Source: Alternaria dauci (lineage: Eukaryota > Ascomycota > Dothideomycetes > Pleosporales > Pleosporaceae). Taken from it: a stretch of 64,000 bases of DNA. Shown here in pieces: positions 33,689 to 47,807 of this stretch. The stretch spans positions 868,001 through 932,000 of the forward strand of contig NC_091276.1 of NCBI RefSeq assembly GCF_042100115.1, written 5' to 3'. The notes below the pieces were generated by a model. It ran no database searches and had not been told where the DNA came from. It worked only from the letters and a program-made list of their open reading frames with translations. Each line of letters starts with the position of its first letter. Within the stretch, counting starts at the first letter, position 1. Position numbers and translations under genes: made by a program.

Positions 33689-34875
33689 GTTGACGACCGT
33701 GCGCAGCGATCAGCAATCGCGCGGGGTAACAATGATGTTGGTGATGAGGCTGGAGAAACGAAGAGGCTGAGAAGTGAGGCGTAGGCGACGGGGAGGCGAT
33801 CAGTCGCGTGCACAGGTCTTGTACTGACCCACAAGGATGGAATAACCTGTATTCACAGTGGAGTACTCGGCTGGTAAAGAGGCATGGTGCGATTGCAGCC
33901 GGAGAGACCGATTGGTGACGTCATCTGAGGCTAGCCATGTTCAGAAATAGCATTCATGCATCTCCACCAAGCGCCCATCGCGGTTGAGGTCACAATCCGC
34001 GATTCGTGACGTTGTGAAACCATTGCGATATCCACGATGAGGTAAATGACGGGTGGTACCAAGAAAGCTCATCTCAGCGAAAACGAATCTTAAGATCAGA
34101 TCCATGAGATGCTTGTCAGCTCTTGAGAAAACCTTACCCCGCGTTTTCGGCCCTACCGATTGCTTCCTCGCACCAGCCACTATTTCCGAGATTAAGCGCA
34201 TGCACGCTATGTTATTGGCCAGGAGGCCTAAAACGCAACGCATCATCCGAAAGAAAAGTCTGTAGCACTACAAGCTTTGACAATCTATTAGAGAGCTGAT
34301 GCTCATGTGGCCCAATCGACGTACTCAGGTGCTGTGTGTGGAGTGACCGTTGGTGCAGAGTCTTCTTTATCAAGCATCCTGATATCATCATCTTAAAGAG
34401 ACATATCCATAGCAATTATACTTGATGGCACCGCGGGGTCGGTCGTGGGGGTTACTCGACACAACAGATGTTTCCTAACCACAACGATCGTACATCAGAC
34501 GTTGCTTACAAATTATGACCCCAAGTATTACCAAAACTATTGAATACTGACAACAAAGAATTACGACCATGACACTAGCCGTGATTGGCAGCCCGCTGCT
34601 ACCTCCAGCAAACCAGCTCCTATAACAACGCTTGGCTAACATTGCTTCCGGAGCAGTCGTAAGTCGTAAGTTCGTAAAGTATGGGTCATAGGAACGCCAT
34701 CCTATGAACCGTAGCTACAGCGCGCCTCCCCAAGCGCGCTAGAACAAGACTCAAACATAAGAACATAAGCTTGCGACAGAAGACGACTAAACACACTCTG
34801 GTGTTGTACGATATACATGGAAAGATTAAAGATGGGTCCAGATACTGCCGAGAGCTTTTGCAGGATACCAGTCGA
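33689..34875. promoter_or_regulatory. Intergenic region, PLD promoter and GH43 3' flank
   Basis: This is an almost 1.2-kb gap. Its left part must carry the PLD promoter. The rest is moderately AT-rich, with only short unsupported ORFs (for example 101 codons at 33941-34246 on the minus strand). No repeats or RNA genes were recognised. Confidence 0.4.
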
Positions 34876-36166
34876 TCAGGCAACAAGGACCGGCCATCCG
34901 CCCTCCCAGTCGAGGTAGTTGTAACCAAAGAAGAACTGGTCGGCTTCGTAGCCAACACTTTGACGGACTGCATCAATGTTAGCTTGGGGTTTGTGTATCA
35001 CATTTGCTCTTCTGCTTACCATAGTGATAATACATCACCGTCCTCCCATTGTCAGGGTGCACCATAACACCCTGACCACCAGGCGCATAGATATCACCAT
35101 GACTGGCCAGAATAGTAGTACCACCATTCTCTTCAAGACAACTCTTGCCCTCTCGGTCGTAGAAGGGTTCGGTTGGGGCTTCCGAGCGGCAGACGACAAC
35201 GTGGTATACTTGGCCATCTGGAGCAAGGCCGTCCTTGTCTGACGGCTTGTTGCAACACTGACCAACACTGTAGAATATGTAGTAAAAATTCTTCTCTTTA
35301 TGCATGATAGCCCCCTCAGAGACTCCGGCGCCAATGGTGCCGTTGCGTACCAAATTGACGATACGGTTGTTTTCAGCGGCCCACCCACCAAAGGCTATAA
35401 GGTCATCGTGGGGGAATAGCTCAACTTGGAAGATATCGTCCCAAAAGGATCCAAAAGTGAAGTAAACTGGGTCGTTGGGCGTCTCTTGGTACACGAAGGG
35501 GTCGATTAAATTGTACCTGTGAGACAGGGGAAGACCGATATCACCGTGGTCTTGCCAGCTGCCTGGCTCGAGGGAAAGTGATGTTGCTACACCGATAGAC
35601 GAGTTCTGGAGGCCGATACGGGATACGGAGTAGTGACAGTAGTAAGTGTTACCTCGCTTCATCACTGAAGGTGCCTGTTTGCGTCAGTCAGAAGGGTGCT
35701 TAGTACATCAATGCCAAATGTTGTGAAGGAGCAACCATACCCAAATATCTTGATCTGGATGGACCATTATACTGGTACCGTTGTGCAACAAGGCTCCTTG
35801 ATAGCGCCAAGGACCGTCCAGGGAAGGTGCAGTTGCAATGGCAATGTTGCCGCTGGTCGAGAAACGCCAGTATTTACCGTCTTCATACAAGATGCTAGGA
35901 TCGTGGATCCATGTGCAATTACCACGACATGGTTCTGGATCCGGGTACAACCCATCAACTCTCGGACTGCCAGCCTGGGGGTCTGGATTTGGTTGTGGCC
36001 CTGGTCCGGCGTGAGGCTGTGGTCGGGGCGCTGGAACTGGATTTGCAGCAGCTTCAAGAGCCAGGAGTGGTAGAAAGGTAGCGCTGGTGATGAGCATCGC
36101 AGTAAGCAATGCGGTGGTGAACCTCACTGGGCCTGAGTCCCGGATGGTGGTTCCGACGCCCCTCAT
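34876..36166 (-). CDS. Glycoside hydrolase family 43, arabinan endo-1,5-alpha-arabinosidase type
   Basis: This secreted enzyme probably cleaves arabinan side chains of pectin. Exons are 36166-35741, 35674-35020 and 34967-34876 (390 residues); introns are 35675-35740 and 34968-35019, the latter with a CTAAC branch site before GATGCAG. I start at the MRGVGTT Met because it leads directly into a hydrophobic signal (LLTAMLITSATFLPLLALEA); an upstream Met 21 codons earlier is also open. A Pro-rich linker precedes the five-bladed propeller domain. The three GH43 acids are visible: Asp89 in WIHDPSIL (base), Asp200 in NLIDPFVY, and Glu262 in VSEGAIMH (acid). DIW-APSV and YYHY-VRQSVGYE join cleanly at the splice sites. 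Such enzymes are typical of plant-associated fungi. Confidence 0.9.
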
Positions 36167-37445
36167 AATGAAACAGTAATATAAGCAGTGAAAAGTATAG
36201 AAGTAGACGAATGCATACGAAAGACACATAACCGATCGCAGAGTTTATACTTCCGGTGCGTGAAACACGTCAGGGGTCATGAACCGTCACTTGTTGTCGA
36301 CAACAGCATTCGTTTGCAACCACAGCACACAGCTGACGCCGAAGCCCATGGCAGGGCGCTCGGAACGTAAACAGCGGTGAAATTTGTTGTAAGAGTCGCA
36401 TCTCTCGTGACTAGTGAGGCGGCAAGATTTGTATAATGTACTGCGAAGATTGGCCACGAACGCTCTTGTGCGAGCTCCCACATCCGCCTCCCACTGAGGG
36501 AAGCGCTCAGAACTTCGTCATGCGACGTAACTCCTAGAGCTAGGAGAGGGTCAGATGCCCCATTCAAGCCCCGGATCTCGGCCTCGTATATGCGGCGGTG
36601 AGGAGAGTGGTAGCCTGTAGGAGCTAAGCAGGCAACAGTACCCCGTCCAAGGTAGAGTTCATGAAGAGAGTCGTGTGACATCGTCGAGCTTAGGCCTGTT
36701 CAAACGCCGGAGATCTGATACTCGTGAAAATACGATGTTCATAGGATCACATACACACTCAGATGCGTGAAGTGCCGACGCTGCAGCGGTTTTGCAACAC
36801 TATCGGCGGATGTATCGCTCGAATAGTGCCAGTGATGTCATTGATCGATTTTCGTCGGAGTCTTCTGCATTAGGCACATCGTCTTCGAACTATTTTAGAG
36901 TTGTCGCGCTCTATGGTCCCGGAGCTTGAGTGGAACGTTACGCGACCAGATCCGGTGCCCGTTCTTGTAGCCACACGAACGCCAAACGTTTCCTTTATTC
37001 CGCGATTCTGGTACTGCCACATGGGGATTTCAAGCTCTAGACAATGACACCGCTGATCTTCTTTAGCATGTTGTTTGGTCGCATGGACACGTACCGGATT
37101 TGAGTCCAACCCTCTGCTTGAGCGCAACGTGGCAACCGCCACAACATCGCCGCTGTGTGACGCTACGCTGTCTTGTAGCTATCGTCTTCCACTCTCCACT
37201 CGACAGTCGAAACATAGAATGGCGCACTTTGAAAGCAACATGCTGTACTAGTTAGGGCGTCAAAAACAACGATGTCAGTGAACAATTCCAAGGCCATCAA
37301 GAAGTCTGGCAAGCGCGGTGAAGTTAATTGGAATGAATCTCATCATACGACGAAGGTCGTGCAAAGTCTCCGCACGAACACCACACATTTGCCCACCTGC
37401 TTCTTTCGGGATTTCTCTTTCATCTCACCTGTTGCTTGCCAAAAG
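36167..37445. other. Intergenic region upstream of GH43 and downstream of the dead SDR
   Basis: About 1.3 kb. A minus-strand ORF of 134 codons (36277-36681) has no recognisable domain, no good start context and rare composition, so it is left uncalled. The part next to 36166 is the GH43 promoter. Confidence 0.4.
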
Positions 37446-38395
37446 CTAGTTGGGCGCCTTGTAGCCTTCGACGTCGGTACTGTTACTCAATTTCTCGAAC
37501 TTCTTGACGCTGTCATTCTACCCATCAAGCTTCTTGTTGACGAGACTATATGCATTGGTGCCAACTATGCATCGTATAGGCGGATCGCCCATGACTGCTA
37601 AATCGTAGAAAACTTTGGCAGCCTTGGCGGGATCTGTGCAAAACTAGTCAGCATTCGTTCGGTATATAGCGTATTCACGATGATGTACCTCCTGCTTGAG
37701 AGCCATAGCGCCCTTGAGCCTGCTTCTTTGGGTCAAAGTCTGCGTATGCCGGGGTTGATATCTCTCCAAAGTCCATACTACGACCTGACCAGTCGATTCG
37801 GAAACCACCAGTCGATGCAAGTGAATTTTATTCCCCACTCAGGCTTCACTTCTTTAGAGACTGCCTCTGTGAATCCCTCGACCGCCCACTTGCTGGCACA
37901 GTAGATAGAGAAATTAGGCACCCCTAGTACGCATCAGCCGCCGATTCAAACACCAAAGGCGTCAGACTTACCGATCTGACCGCCGATAGAGGTTACTTGC
38001 TGGATGACACCTCCGGTGTGTCTGTCGCGCATAGTCTCCATGGCCTTTCTTGTCACATCAATCAGACCGAAGAAGTTGATCTCCATTTGCTGGCTGATTT
38101 ACTTTTCTGATGACGTTTCGAAGGGGCCGTTGAGACCATATCCGGCGTTGTTACAAACAACGTCAACTTTCCCGAATTTCTTGATAGCCGCATCGAAGGC
38201 CTTGTCGATGGGCTCTCTCTTCGTCACATCAAGGTCCACGAACAGACTATTGGAATCATTGGCACCATCGAAGGATAGTTTGAAATTGTTGCGTGCAGTC
38301 GCGTCGACATAATCACCCTTCTGCAAGACAGCCTTGACGAATTCCTCGCCAAAGCCTGTAGAGCCTCCAGTTGTGAGGGAGACGCGGGGAACCAT
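37446..38395 (-). pseudogene. Short-chain dehydrogenase pseudogene (three lesions)
   Basis: From the ATG at 38395 the frame encodes MVPRVSLTTGGSTGFGEEF (nucleotide-binding turn), ATARN, a VDLDVT stretch and VDVVCNNAGYG. It then meets TAA at 38101-38099. The same frame continues with SQQMEINFFGLIDVTRKAMETM and QQVTSIGGQI, crosses an intron, and reaches FSIYCASKWAVEGF (catalytic YxxxK). Past EWGIKFTCID the frame breaks: GGFRIDWSGRSMDFGEIS is in another frame, best explained by loss of two bases. After a second intron (donor GTACAT, acceptor GCACAG) the tail DPAKAAKVFYDLAVM reads on, meets a TAG after KKLDG, and ends near EGYKAPN at 37446. Three independent lesions make a dead gene almost certain. 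Introns and motifs are intact, so decay is recent. Confidence 0.85.
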
Positions 38396-39081
38396 GTTAG
38401 TGTGACTGGGATTCAGTGTTGAGAGTATGATTCGAGTTGGACATGTAAATGCTGCGGTGTGCTTCTCTCGATCGCTCAAGCCGCTCCTCATATCCTTGGG
38501 GGATTAACGACGTCAAGTGCGGCCATTGTCATTACGTCGGGATCGGTCAAGGGAGCTCACGGTGTTTAGCGGAGTTGATCAAGCAGCGACTACGGACTGG
38601 CGAGTCAATCCCGATCTGCGACATACCTTATCGGCAACGTCTGCAGACCGGCAATGGTAACTTGTTCGGCAGCATGTTTGGATGACGTCTCCCGACATGG
38701 AGATGGCTCTCTCCGGCTGGGATCGTTCGGCAACCGCTCGACCTGCTGTAGGTGCGATGCTTCGAGATATCGGTACGAGGCAAGCAAAATTACATGTTGA
38801 CCGTGATGAGCGTTGATGAGAGAGCAACGAGATGGGTGACTGGTGTCAGACCGGAAGGGGATGGTTAATGGGCAAGGAACGCGTGACGGAAAGAGACTAG
38901 CGTCGACGCGAATTGATGTCGCGAAACTGGAGCCCCTCGAAGCGTTTACCACGGCAACAGCACAAACAATACACCCGTCCAGACAGCCCGCTTCGAATAC
39001 CCCCACTTCCGCTGTATTGAGTCGGCCTTCTTTTTGCAGCGATTGACATCTTACTAGTCCGAGAGTGACATAATACACACC
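38396..39081. promoter_or_regulatory. Divergent region upstream of MCM3, with G1/S-type sites
   Basis: This is the promoter side of MCM3 and of the dead SDR. ACGCGT (MCB) is at 38879-38884, and CGCGAAA (fits the SCB consensus CRCGAAA) is at 38920-38926, about 200 and 155 bp before the MCM3 ATG. Swi4/Swi6/Mbp1-type factors use these to drive replication genes at G1/S in yeasts. Function is inferred from match and position. Confidence 0.55.
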
Positions 39082-41775
<2,694 letters not shown>

Positions 41776-42065
41776 GGACTTGGGTATTGGCATGGATACG
41801 TGATCGAATGTGGATATGAAGTGATGATCATCATTGGTTTTGCTGCTAGGCAGCAGAGATGGCGTTATGTTGATTATGGAGACAAACATGTGTGCACTTT
41901 CCAAAGATATTTTGCTGCGACGTCAAACATATGCAGGCGGAAATACCCCAAGCTCGCGATACTTGCAAACACGAACAGTACGATAGAAGTAGATTTTTTT
42001 TCATTCATTTGTTGGTCATGACATCGTCTCGTTATAGAGTTATCACTCGACACTTCCCGCCCATT

Positions 42066-42608
42066 CTATACAGGAGAGTCCTGTTTGGCGAATTGCCTCG
42101 CCAACGCCTCAATGCTATCCGCGATCCTCTTGAACTCATCCTTCTGCTCTCCAGCAAGGTCACCACCATCCATGGCAGCATCGTCGTCCTGGTTGCTCCA
42201 TTGAATCTCCATTGTGTTGAAGTCGACCTTGTTGTCTAGACCGTAGACATCCTTGCTTGGGTGCGAAGGGAAGCCGCGTAGTGTGGAGATGAGAGACATG
42301 AGCTCCCTGACATCGTCTCTGTCAAGGGTGTTAGTAACGATATAACGAAGTGGAACTGAAAATGGGAATCGTACTGTGGTACATCGCCCTTCTTTTCCGA
42401 TGACTTGGCGCCACCGTTGTAGTTGGACATGCGAATGCTGGCTGCGCGGTTGGGCTCGCCGATGACCTCGATCATGTGTGTTGGTGCGCCTGTACGTCTC
42501 GTCAGTAAGAGATTCTACATATGCGAGACAGAATGATTTACCGTTGAAAGGCTTGCTGAGGACGACCTGGAACTCTCCAGATGGCGGGGGTGCGACCATG
42601 CGAGGCAT
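42066..42608 (-). CDS. Small conserved-looking protein of unknown function
   Basis: Exons 42608-42542, 42489-42375 and 42318-42066 join in phase to 144 residues; introns are 42490-42541 (GTAAAT...CAG) and 42319-42374 (GTACGA...CAG). I do not recognise the family. The sequence begins MPRMVAPPPSGEFQVVLSKPFNG, continues with MIEVIGEPNRAASIRMSNYN and DDVRELMSLISTLRGFPSHP, and ends with a helix rich in charged residues (EFKRIADSIEALARQFAKQ). There is no signal peptide or membrane helix. The three clean introns, ordered composition and tight exon phases argue for a real gene. Confidence 0.75.
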   Translation of the reverse strand: MPRMVAPPPSGEFQVVLSKPFNGKSFCLAYVESLTDETYRRTNTHDRGHRRAQPRSQHSHVQLQRWRQVIGKEGRCTTVRFPFSVPLRYIVTNTLDRDDVRELMSLISTLRGFPSHPSKDVYGLDNKVDFNTMEIQWSNQDDDAAMDGGDLAGEQKDEFKRIADSIEALARQFAKQDSPV

Positions 42609-43488
42609 CTTGATATGTAGTGTGTGCGTGGATTGGTTTGTAAAGTAGTAAGAGGCTTCAAGTTTTTGAGTTACTCGGTATGCAAGCTGTAAAGTCTTCT
42701 AGTTGGAAGATTGTGATGTGAAACTTCCGGCGGCGTATGTGCTGAGGGGTCGCTTTGTAGCTGGTGGTCGCATAGATCATATGCCATCATCGCATGCAGG
42801 TACCCACACTAGTGTCGCTCTTGATGTCATGATGAATCGCTGCTGCCGATGTGAATCGCGAAAGTTTCCACTTACTGTCCACTCTTGTCGATGAGCCGAT
42901 TCGATGTCGATGAGAAAGGAATGATGGTTATCAAAGCTTGCAGTTGGCTTTACCAGAGATCATTTACAACGCGTCGTCGCTTGACGCGTGAACACGGGGT
43001 ATGACATCACCACCCATGCCCATGTTGTGTTCATGTCTGCCTCATACCCGTGTTAGATTATCAATTCCAAAGCGCGACAGCTTGCGCTGTCTCTCACATA
43101 ACACCTCCAGAGTCTGCAACTCATGTTTGACTTGACTAGTTAATTCGAATCTACCTAGGTATCTACACTCACTTCCACTTCTGACGGCACTGACGCAGTC
43201 CGCATTATCACCCCCTCACGCTATGAGCCTGCCAAGATATCAAATGGCATATAGATGACATCAGTCCAGCTGCTCGTACCTTTTACTAGAAAGCTTCATC
43301 GTGCACTTCTTCAAAAGACTGCGATGCTGGAGACCAGAATGAAGAATAAGAATCCAGTGTCAAAATCAAATTCAATTAACAGTCTTTCGGTACACTTGGT
43401 ATGAAATAAACTGAAACCATCCCACACTCGATCCGGCGGTAGCAACGGCATGCGATGCGCCACTAGCCAACTCCCTTCATGTGCTCTT
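42609..43488. other. Intergenic region
   Basis: These 880 bp hold the promoter of the small minus-strand gene and the 3' flank of the next minus-strand gene. ORFs are short and unsupported. No RNA gene or repeat was seen. Confidence 0.4.
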
Positions 43489-44244
43489 CTATCTATCATT
43501 CATATCCCGAGCATCCTGTGGGGCTGTTGCTTGAGCTTCGTCACCCTCGACTTTCCCTGGCTTCGCGAATACTGCACCTAGTATATGCACTGGGTTGTTC
43601 ATCCTCGTCGTCATGACATACAGCAAAGTCAGCCCTGTTATAACAATTTCGTCTCTTAAGCCCTCTGGTACCTCCTCTTCCCGCTTGTCAAAATAGAAGT
43701 TTCCGACTTGTTTCAACGCCCACCAATTGACGGTGAACTTTGCGATAGGTTCCTGAGTGACTGATTTGATGCATACGAAGTCCCAGACCTTCAGGGTACT
43801 GTTGGCTATCCAAGAGACAGCTGTGCCACCGAGCGCGTGCGAGAGGTAGTTGTATTCGGTTTTCCACCGCTTCAACGGTTTCAGGACTATTTCCCGGCCA
43901 TGGACTATACAGTCTCCGCTGATCGAGAAGCTGTGAATGGTACTTTTGCCGATGTCCTTGTGATCTGCTGCGCGCTCGAAGCGCAATTGTGGCTTTGCTG
44001 GGCGGAAATGCTGTATGTAGAGTGGCGTGAGCTGTCCACCAGTACCCCTGGAAGCCACAATGTTGCGAAACTTTGACCAGGCAAAGTCCACTTGAAGGGT
44101 GAGGCCATGAGATGAAAGAGGTACCGTAGGCATGTTGGGTTCTTCAGACGCTGGTTCCGGTTCTACGAGCATGTTGGCGGAAGCTTCGAAGCTCGTAGGC
44201 ATAACGTGTTGGACTGGCTTAGCCGCAGTAGAGGTAGTAGACAT
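43489..44244 (-). CDS. Fungal hypothetical protein, possibly Tubby/LURP-like fold
   Basis: A single exon of 251 residues from the Met at 44244. A disordered N-terminus with Pro/Glu is followed by a beta-rich body: HSFSISGDCIVHGREIVLKPL, then YLSHALGGTAVSWIANSTLKVWDFVCI and EPIAKFTVNWWALKQVGNFYFD. A closing helix-like segment reads EIVITGLTLLYVMTTRMNN. The pattern of a mid-protein W followed by a K-x-G-x-F strand and a C-terminal hydrophobic helix recalls Tubby C-terminal-like proteins, which are common and uncharacterised in ascomycetes. That is a guess from pattern; the coding status is more certain than the fold. No signal peptide or zinc motif. Confidence 0.65.
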   Translation of the reverse strand: MSTTSTAAKPVQHVMPTSFEASANMLVEPEPASEEPNMPTVPLSSHGLTLQVDFAWSKFRNIVASRGTGGQLTPLYIQHFRPAKPQLRFERAADHKDIGKSTIHSFSISGDCIVHGREIVLKPLKRWKTEYNYLSHALGGTAVSWIANSTLKVWDFVCIKSVTQEPIAKFTVNWWALKQVGNFYFDKREEEVPEGLRDEIVITGLTLLYVMTTRMNNPVHILGAVFAKPGKVEGDEAQATAPQDARDMNDR

Positions 44245-45106
44245 GATGTATTTGGGTTTGGATTATCCAGCATAGACGCTGGTGCGGACAGTTTAAGTAC
44301 ATCTGTTCAGTCGGCATTGTGTTGAAGATGTTCGGTCTTATGCCTTGCTCAGCCCCACTCATTGCCTGGGACGCCTTACCTGAGGTTCATATGCACATCT
44401 TTATCTCCTATTGTGGAATAGTGCTCACCAGCATACAGGATCAACACAGTCTGCAGCACAACCATAATACCGATAAAGGTAAACGAACTGGCGTGGTAAG
44501 AGTCAGCTGAGATGGCGAAGAGCGCAGAATGCAGACATAGGCGCCTGAAATACCGTTGAACAGATGACGGGACGATAAGGTAGAGCTGAACGCAGGCCCA
44601 TCTAAGCGATTTGTCGTCATAGCTACCAAGATTACCTAGGTACGCCCGGTCACCACTCCGACCTCGGAGTCTCGTAATGTTTAGGGATTAAGTAGGATCG
44701 ATGAGAAAGTATGAAGAGATCGATAGAAAATACAATGGGGCACGAGAGAGAGGAAAGATTGTGGATTCATAGCTAAGCAATAGTTCGCAGATAGTGCCAG
44801 TTGTCGTGATTGGTTATAACTGCGCCCGCAAAAGCTTCCTAATAATTTTCACATTTGAAGACAAATAATTCTATGTCATGATGAGTTTATGTTGGCCTTT
44901 TCGGCAGAGGTTATTTCTAACCTTTGGTGAAAACATATTTGAGGACAGAGTGATCCTGTGTGCGCGATTTCCGAGGTGCATAATGAATGACTGATGATGG
45001 AATCTAACGTGTAGCCCCCGATAGTCGAACACCAAAAGCGTCGTTGCAATGCAACATGCGTTGCTTCCTCCGATACGGCTGCCAACCTACAGTCAACTCG
45101 CTCCGG
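44245..45106. other. Intergenic region
   Basis: This stretch holds the promoter of the 43.5-kb gene and the 3' flank of the Cys-rich membrane protein. Only ORFs under 70 codons are present. Confidence 0.4.
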
Positions 45107-46105
45107 CTACCTACTGTGCGTCGAATTGTCCGAGAGCTCTGCCGGTACCCGATCTGCGGCCACTTCTGACACAGGATTGACTGCATATCCGTATTTTTCA
45201 GCTGGTGATGAAGTATAGATATGATTCGAGTCCAACTCGCTTTGATAACCAACTAGGTGTGTGGCTGGATTGTGTAGAGTGGTTGGCGCATAGGAATTGC
45301 GTCTGCCATTCTTCAATCTGCGCCAAAAGAAGAATCCTGCCAGGCCGAGGAGAGCAAGTCCGCCCACCAATCTACCAACCACGCCGCCTACCGCGCCACC
45401 TGATAGACCTCCATCTGTGCTGCTATCGCTGGCAGTCACCTCAGGGAGCGAGACCGTTGTTTGAGACAATACAGTTGACGTGGTAATAGTGATGGACTGT
45501 TGCCCTGATGCGCTTGGGGCACGTGTTGACGAAGCAGCGGTGGTTGATGTGGGTGCTTGTAAAGCAGACAGGCTGACTGCATATGTAGCTGCGGAGGGTT
45601 GACTCGATTCAAGTGATTGCGCTGTTTCATTTACGGCGGTTGCGTTTAGAGAGGCAAGCGGATTGTCCAGTTGGCTCCAGCAAATGTTGATTTGGTCTGC
45701 TGTTTCTGTGCAGGTCTCACTAGGCCTTGTCAGCTATATACTCCAAGATGACTATCGTGCCGTCGAGACGCTTGCTAACCTTGACTTCAAACAACAAAAG
45801 GTATTGGCTCCCGAAGAACAAGTTTGTTGGCCACCCGAAGGTGTCGTACTGTCTCCTCCGTCGCAGCCTGAACTTGGCCCCCAGCAAACGGCGTCCGTGT
45901 CACCAGGTATGCAACAATAATACTTCTGAGTCTGGTCGTCAAACGAACAGACTGATGGAGGAGCACATTCGAATACGGATTCGGAACAGGTCTTCAGAGC
46001 CCTTGTTCCATTGTTGCCCGCAAAGAAGAATTCAGAGAAAGTAGCGTGTGCTGGTAGTATAGTTGCGAGGAGCAGATGTGCCGACGATAACAAATTTCCG
46101 CGCGT
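45107..46105 (-). CDS. Cys-rich, Ser/Thr-rich single-pass membrane protein, start codon uncertain
   Basis: The reading frame enters a typical signal peptide core (LLSSAHLLLATILPAHA) near 46100. Cys-rich ectodomain sequence follows (KTCSESVFECAPPSVCSF, YYCCIPGDTDAVCW, TFCCLKS). An intron at 45720-45779 (GTTAGC...TAG) leads to SETCTETADQINICWSQLDNP, a long Ser/Thr-rich (probably O-glycosylated) stalk, a membrane helix (VGGLALLGLAGFFFW) and a short cytoplasmic tail with Tyr residues. This layout resembles fungal cell-wall sensors and surface proteins, but I assign no function. No in-frame ATG precedes the signal core: an ACG at 46105-46103 stands where Met would be expected, and upstream in frame there is a stop. 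The start could be ACG, on an upstream exon, or lost. Confidence 0.65.
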
Positions 46106-47807
46106 GTTGGGATAAGCCAATGTTAAGACTCGAATGATCGTGGTATGGTGCCCAATGCGCGGATTTGACAATGCGCAACATTATGAGGGAACGTCGAGAT
46201 CATCGGCGTATTTCCTCTGTTGTGGAGATGTTAGGCCAACCATCATTTCAGCGTGTCGATAGCCACGCTATGCCGCGTCCAAGAAGCTGGGTGTCGGACC
46301 ACAGGCGCGAATCAAGTCGCATTAATGAAACCGTAGGTCGGCGACGTGCGAGGCAGTGCCACAATCGTAGTACGGCTTCATTGGCCGGCCTTGTTGTGTG
46401 GGGTCCCTAACGTGGAAGGGCGGGATCGTGACAAGAGGCAAGGTGCGAACCTAAAGTCTGCTCACTGAATGGCGTATGTAACGTGATCTGGTTCGTAAGG
46501 GAGCCCGGGCAATGGACCCATCGGTCGCGAATGGTGGCGGTTGCGCGAAAAGATGCCAAGGTACGGCGCGTACATGCCGCCTGGAAGCCGAAGATGCCTA
46601 GCGGATCCCTGCGGCCGCCGTCTGCATTGCCCGTCCTATCTCTCCATCTCTTTTCTCGCATACCCAATGTCCTTTCTCCGCTGGCCTGTCTAGGAGACAC
46701 ACAAGCGCCAAACATCCATACCCATTGACTACCCGAGCCTTTGCTGCACTGCCGATGCGACACTCTGCGATGGAATTATTTATAAACTGGGCACAACTGC
46801 CAAAATTTTGTTAAATCATTTCGCAAAATCAACATCAGCACGGCCTGGACGCCGTGTAAGACAACAAGATCAAGACGCAGATAGCCGTCCGCAGGGTAGA
46901 GCGGCACTAGCCGGCCAAGTCGCAGGATGTAGTGGAACGATATGGTTGGCATCAAGTAGCCTTCTTCGTTCAATAGATTGCTCTCAGATTTGTCCTAGAG
47001 ATTGTTGCACACGGCAGACAATGTGGCAATGCTGAGCGGGGGTTTTGCCTTAGCGAATGCTCGGCTTATCGCATTCCGGGGCATTTTGGTCAAAGGAAGG
47101 AATATCAGAATATTGCAGCTTTCCAAACCTATCTCCGAATACTCCGGTATGAGATTCGATGTGAACCGGAGGTATCATCCGGTAGTTAGAGCTCACTGTG
47201 TTGCCGTACGGCATCAAAACGTTACTGCGCGTCGGATCTTGACCTCAGCATTGCGATGTAAACGCTTGGATACGAGGTTGGCCGATAGAAGTGGGTCGTC
47301 TCTTGTTCCGGCGGCCTACACAATGATGACGCTGCGAGTGGAGGCTGTGAATTCCAAGGTTTGAACAGTTTCAGAGACAGTGTGCACAGCTGGTCCTTCT
47401 AGTTAGTCAGATGGAATCAAGGGTGCCGGATAAGAGAAGGTGAAGAGAGCGGTATTACTTACTAAGATTGCATTATCGATAATTCAATGATGTGGTGGAA
47501 TCTCCGATCTTTTGAGTGATGCTGATGGGCAAACAAGCTAATACGTCTGCAATTGGCCAAGCTGCTAGCGATGGAACAGCTCAATACGGAAGTTGATTGG
47601 CCATCAGTAGCGCCGAAGTGGCGCCGCGGAACTTCGATACGAAATCCTTCTTCGGGCCCCTCTCCTATTACCTACACAGCAAAAATCATACTTCTTGTCA
47701 CTCTTATATAAACGGTGTACTCATATTCATACAGAAGCCACCAAACATCAAAAGTCTGAAAGTAGAACGTTCTCAGCAACGCGGCTGACGTCACTGCTTT
47801 GGAAGGA
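46106..47807. other. 1.7-kb gap without supported gene
   Basis: ORFs of 118 codons (46407-46763, minus) and 120 codons (47002-47364, plus) have no domain and irregular composition, and I consider them chance. The right end is the promoter of the transcription factor at 47808. An upstream exon of the Cys-rich protein could lie at the left end. Confidence 0.4.

Noticed and set aside
36277..36681. 134-codon minus-strand ORF upstream of GH43
   Set aside because: No domain, no splice context and irregular composition; likely chance.
46407..46763. 118-codon minus-strand ORF in the 46-48 kb gap
   Set aside because: Composition and lack of any motif suggest chance.
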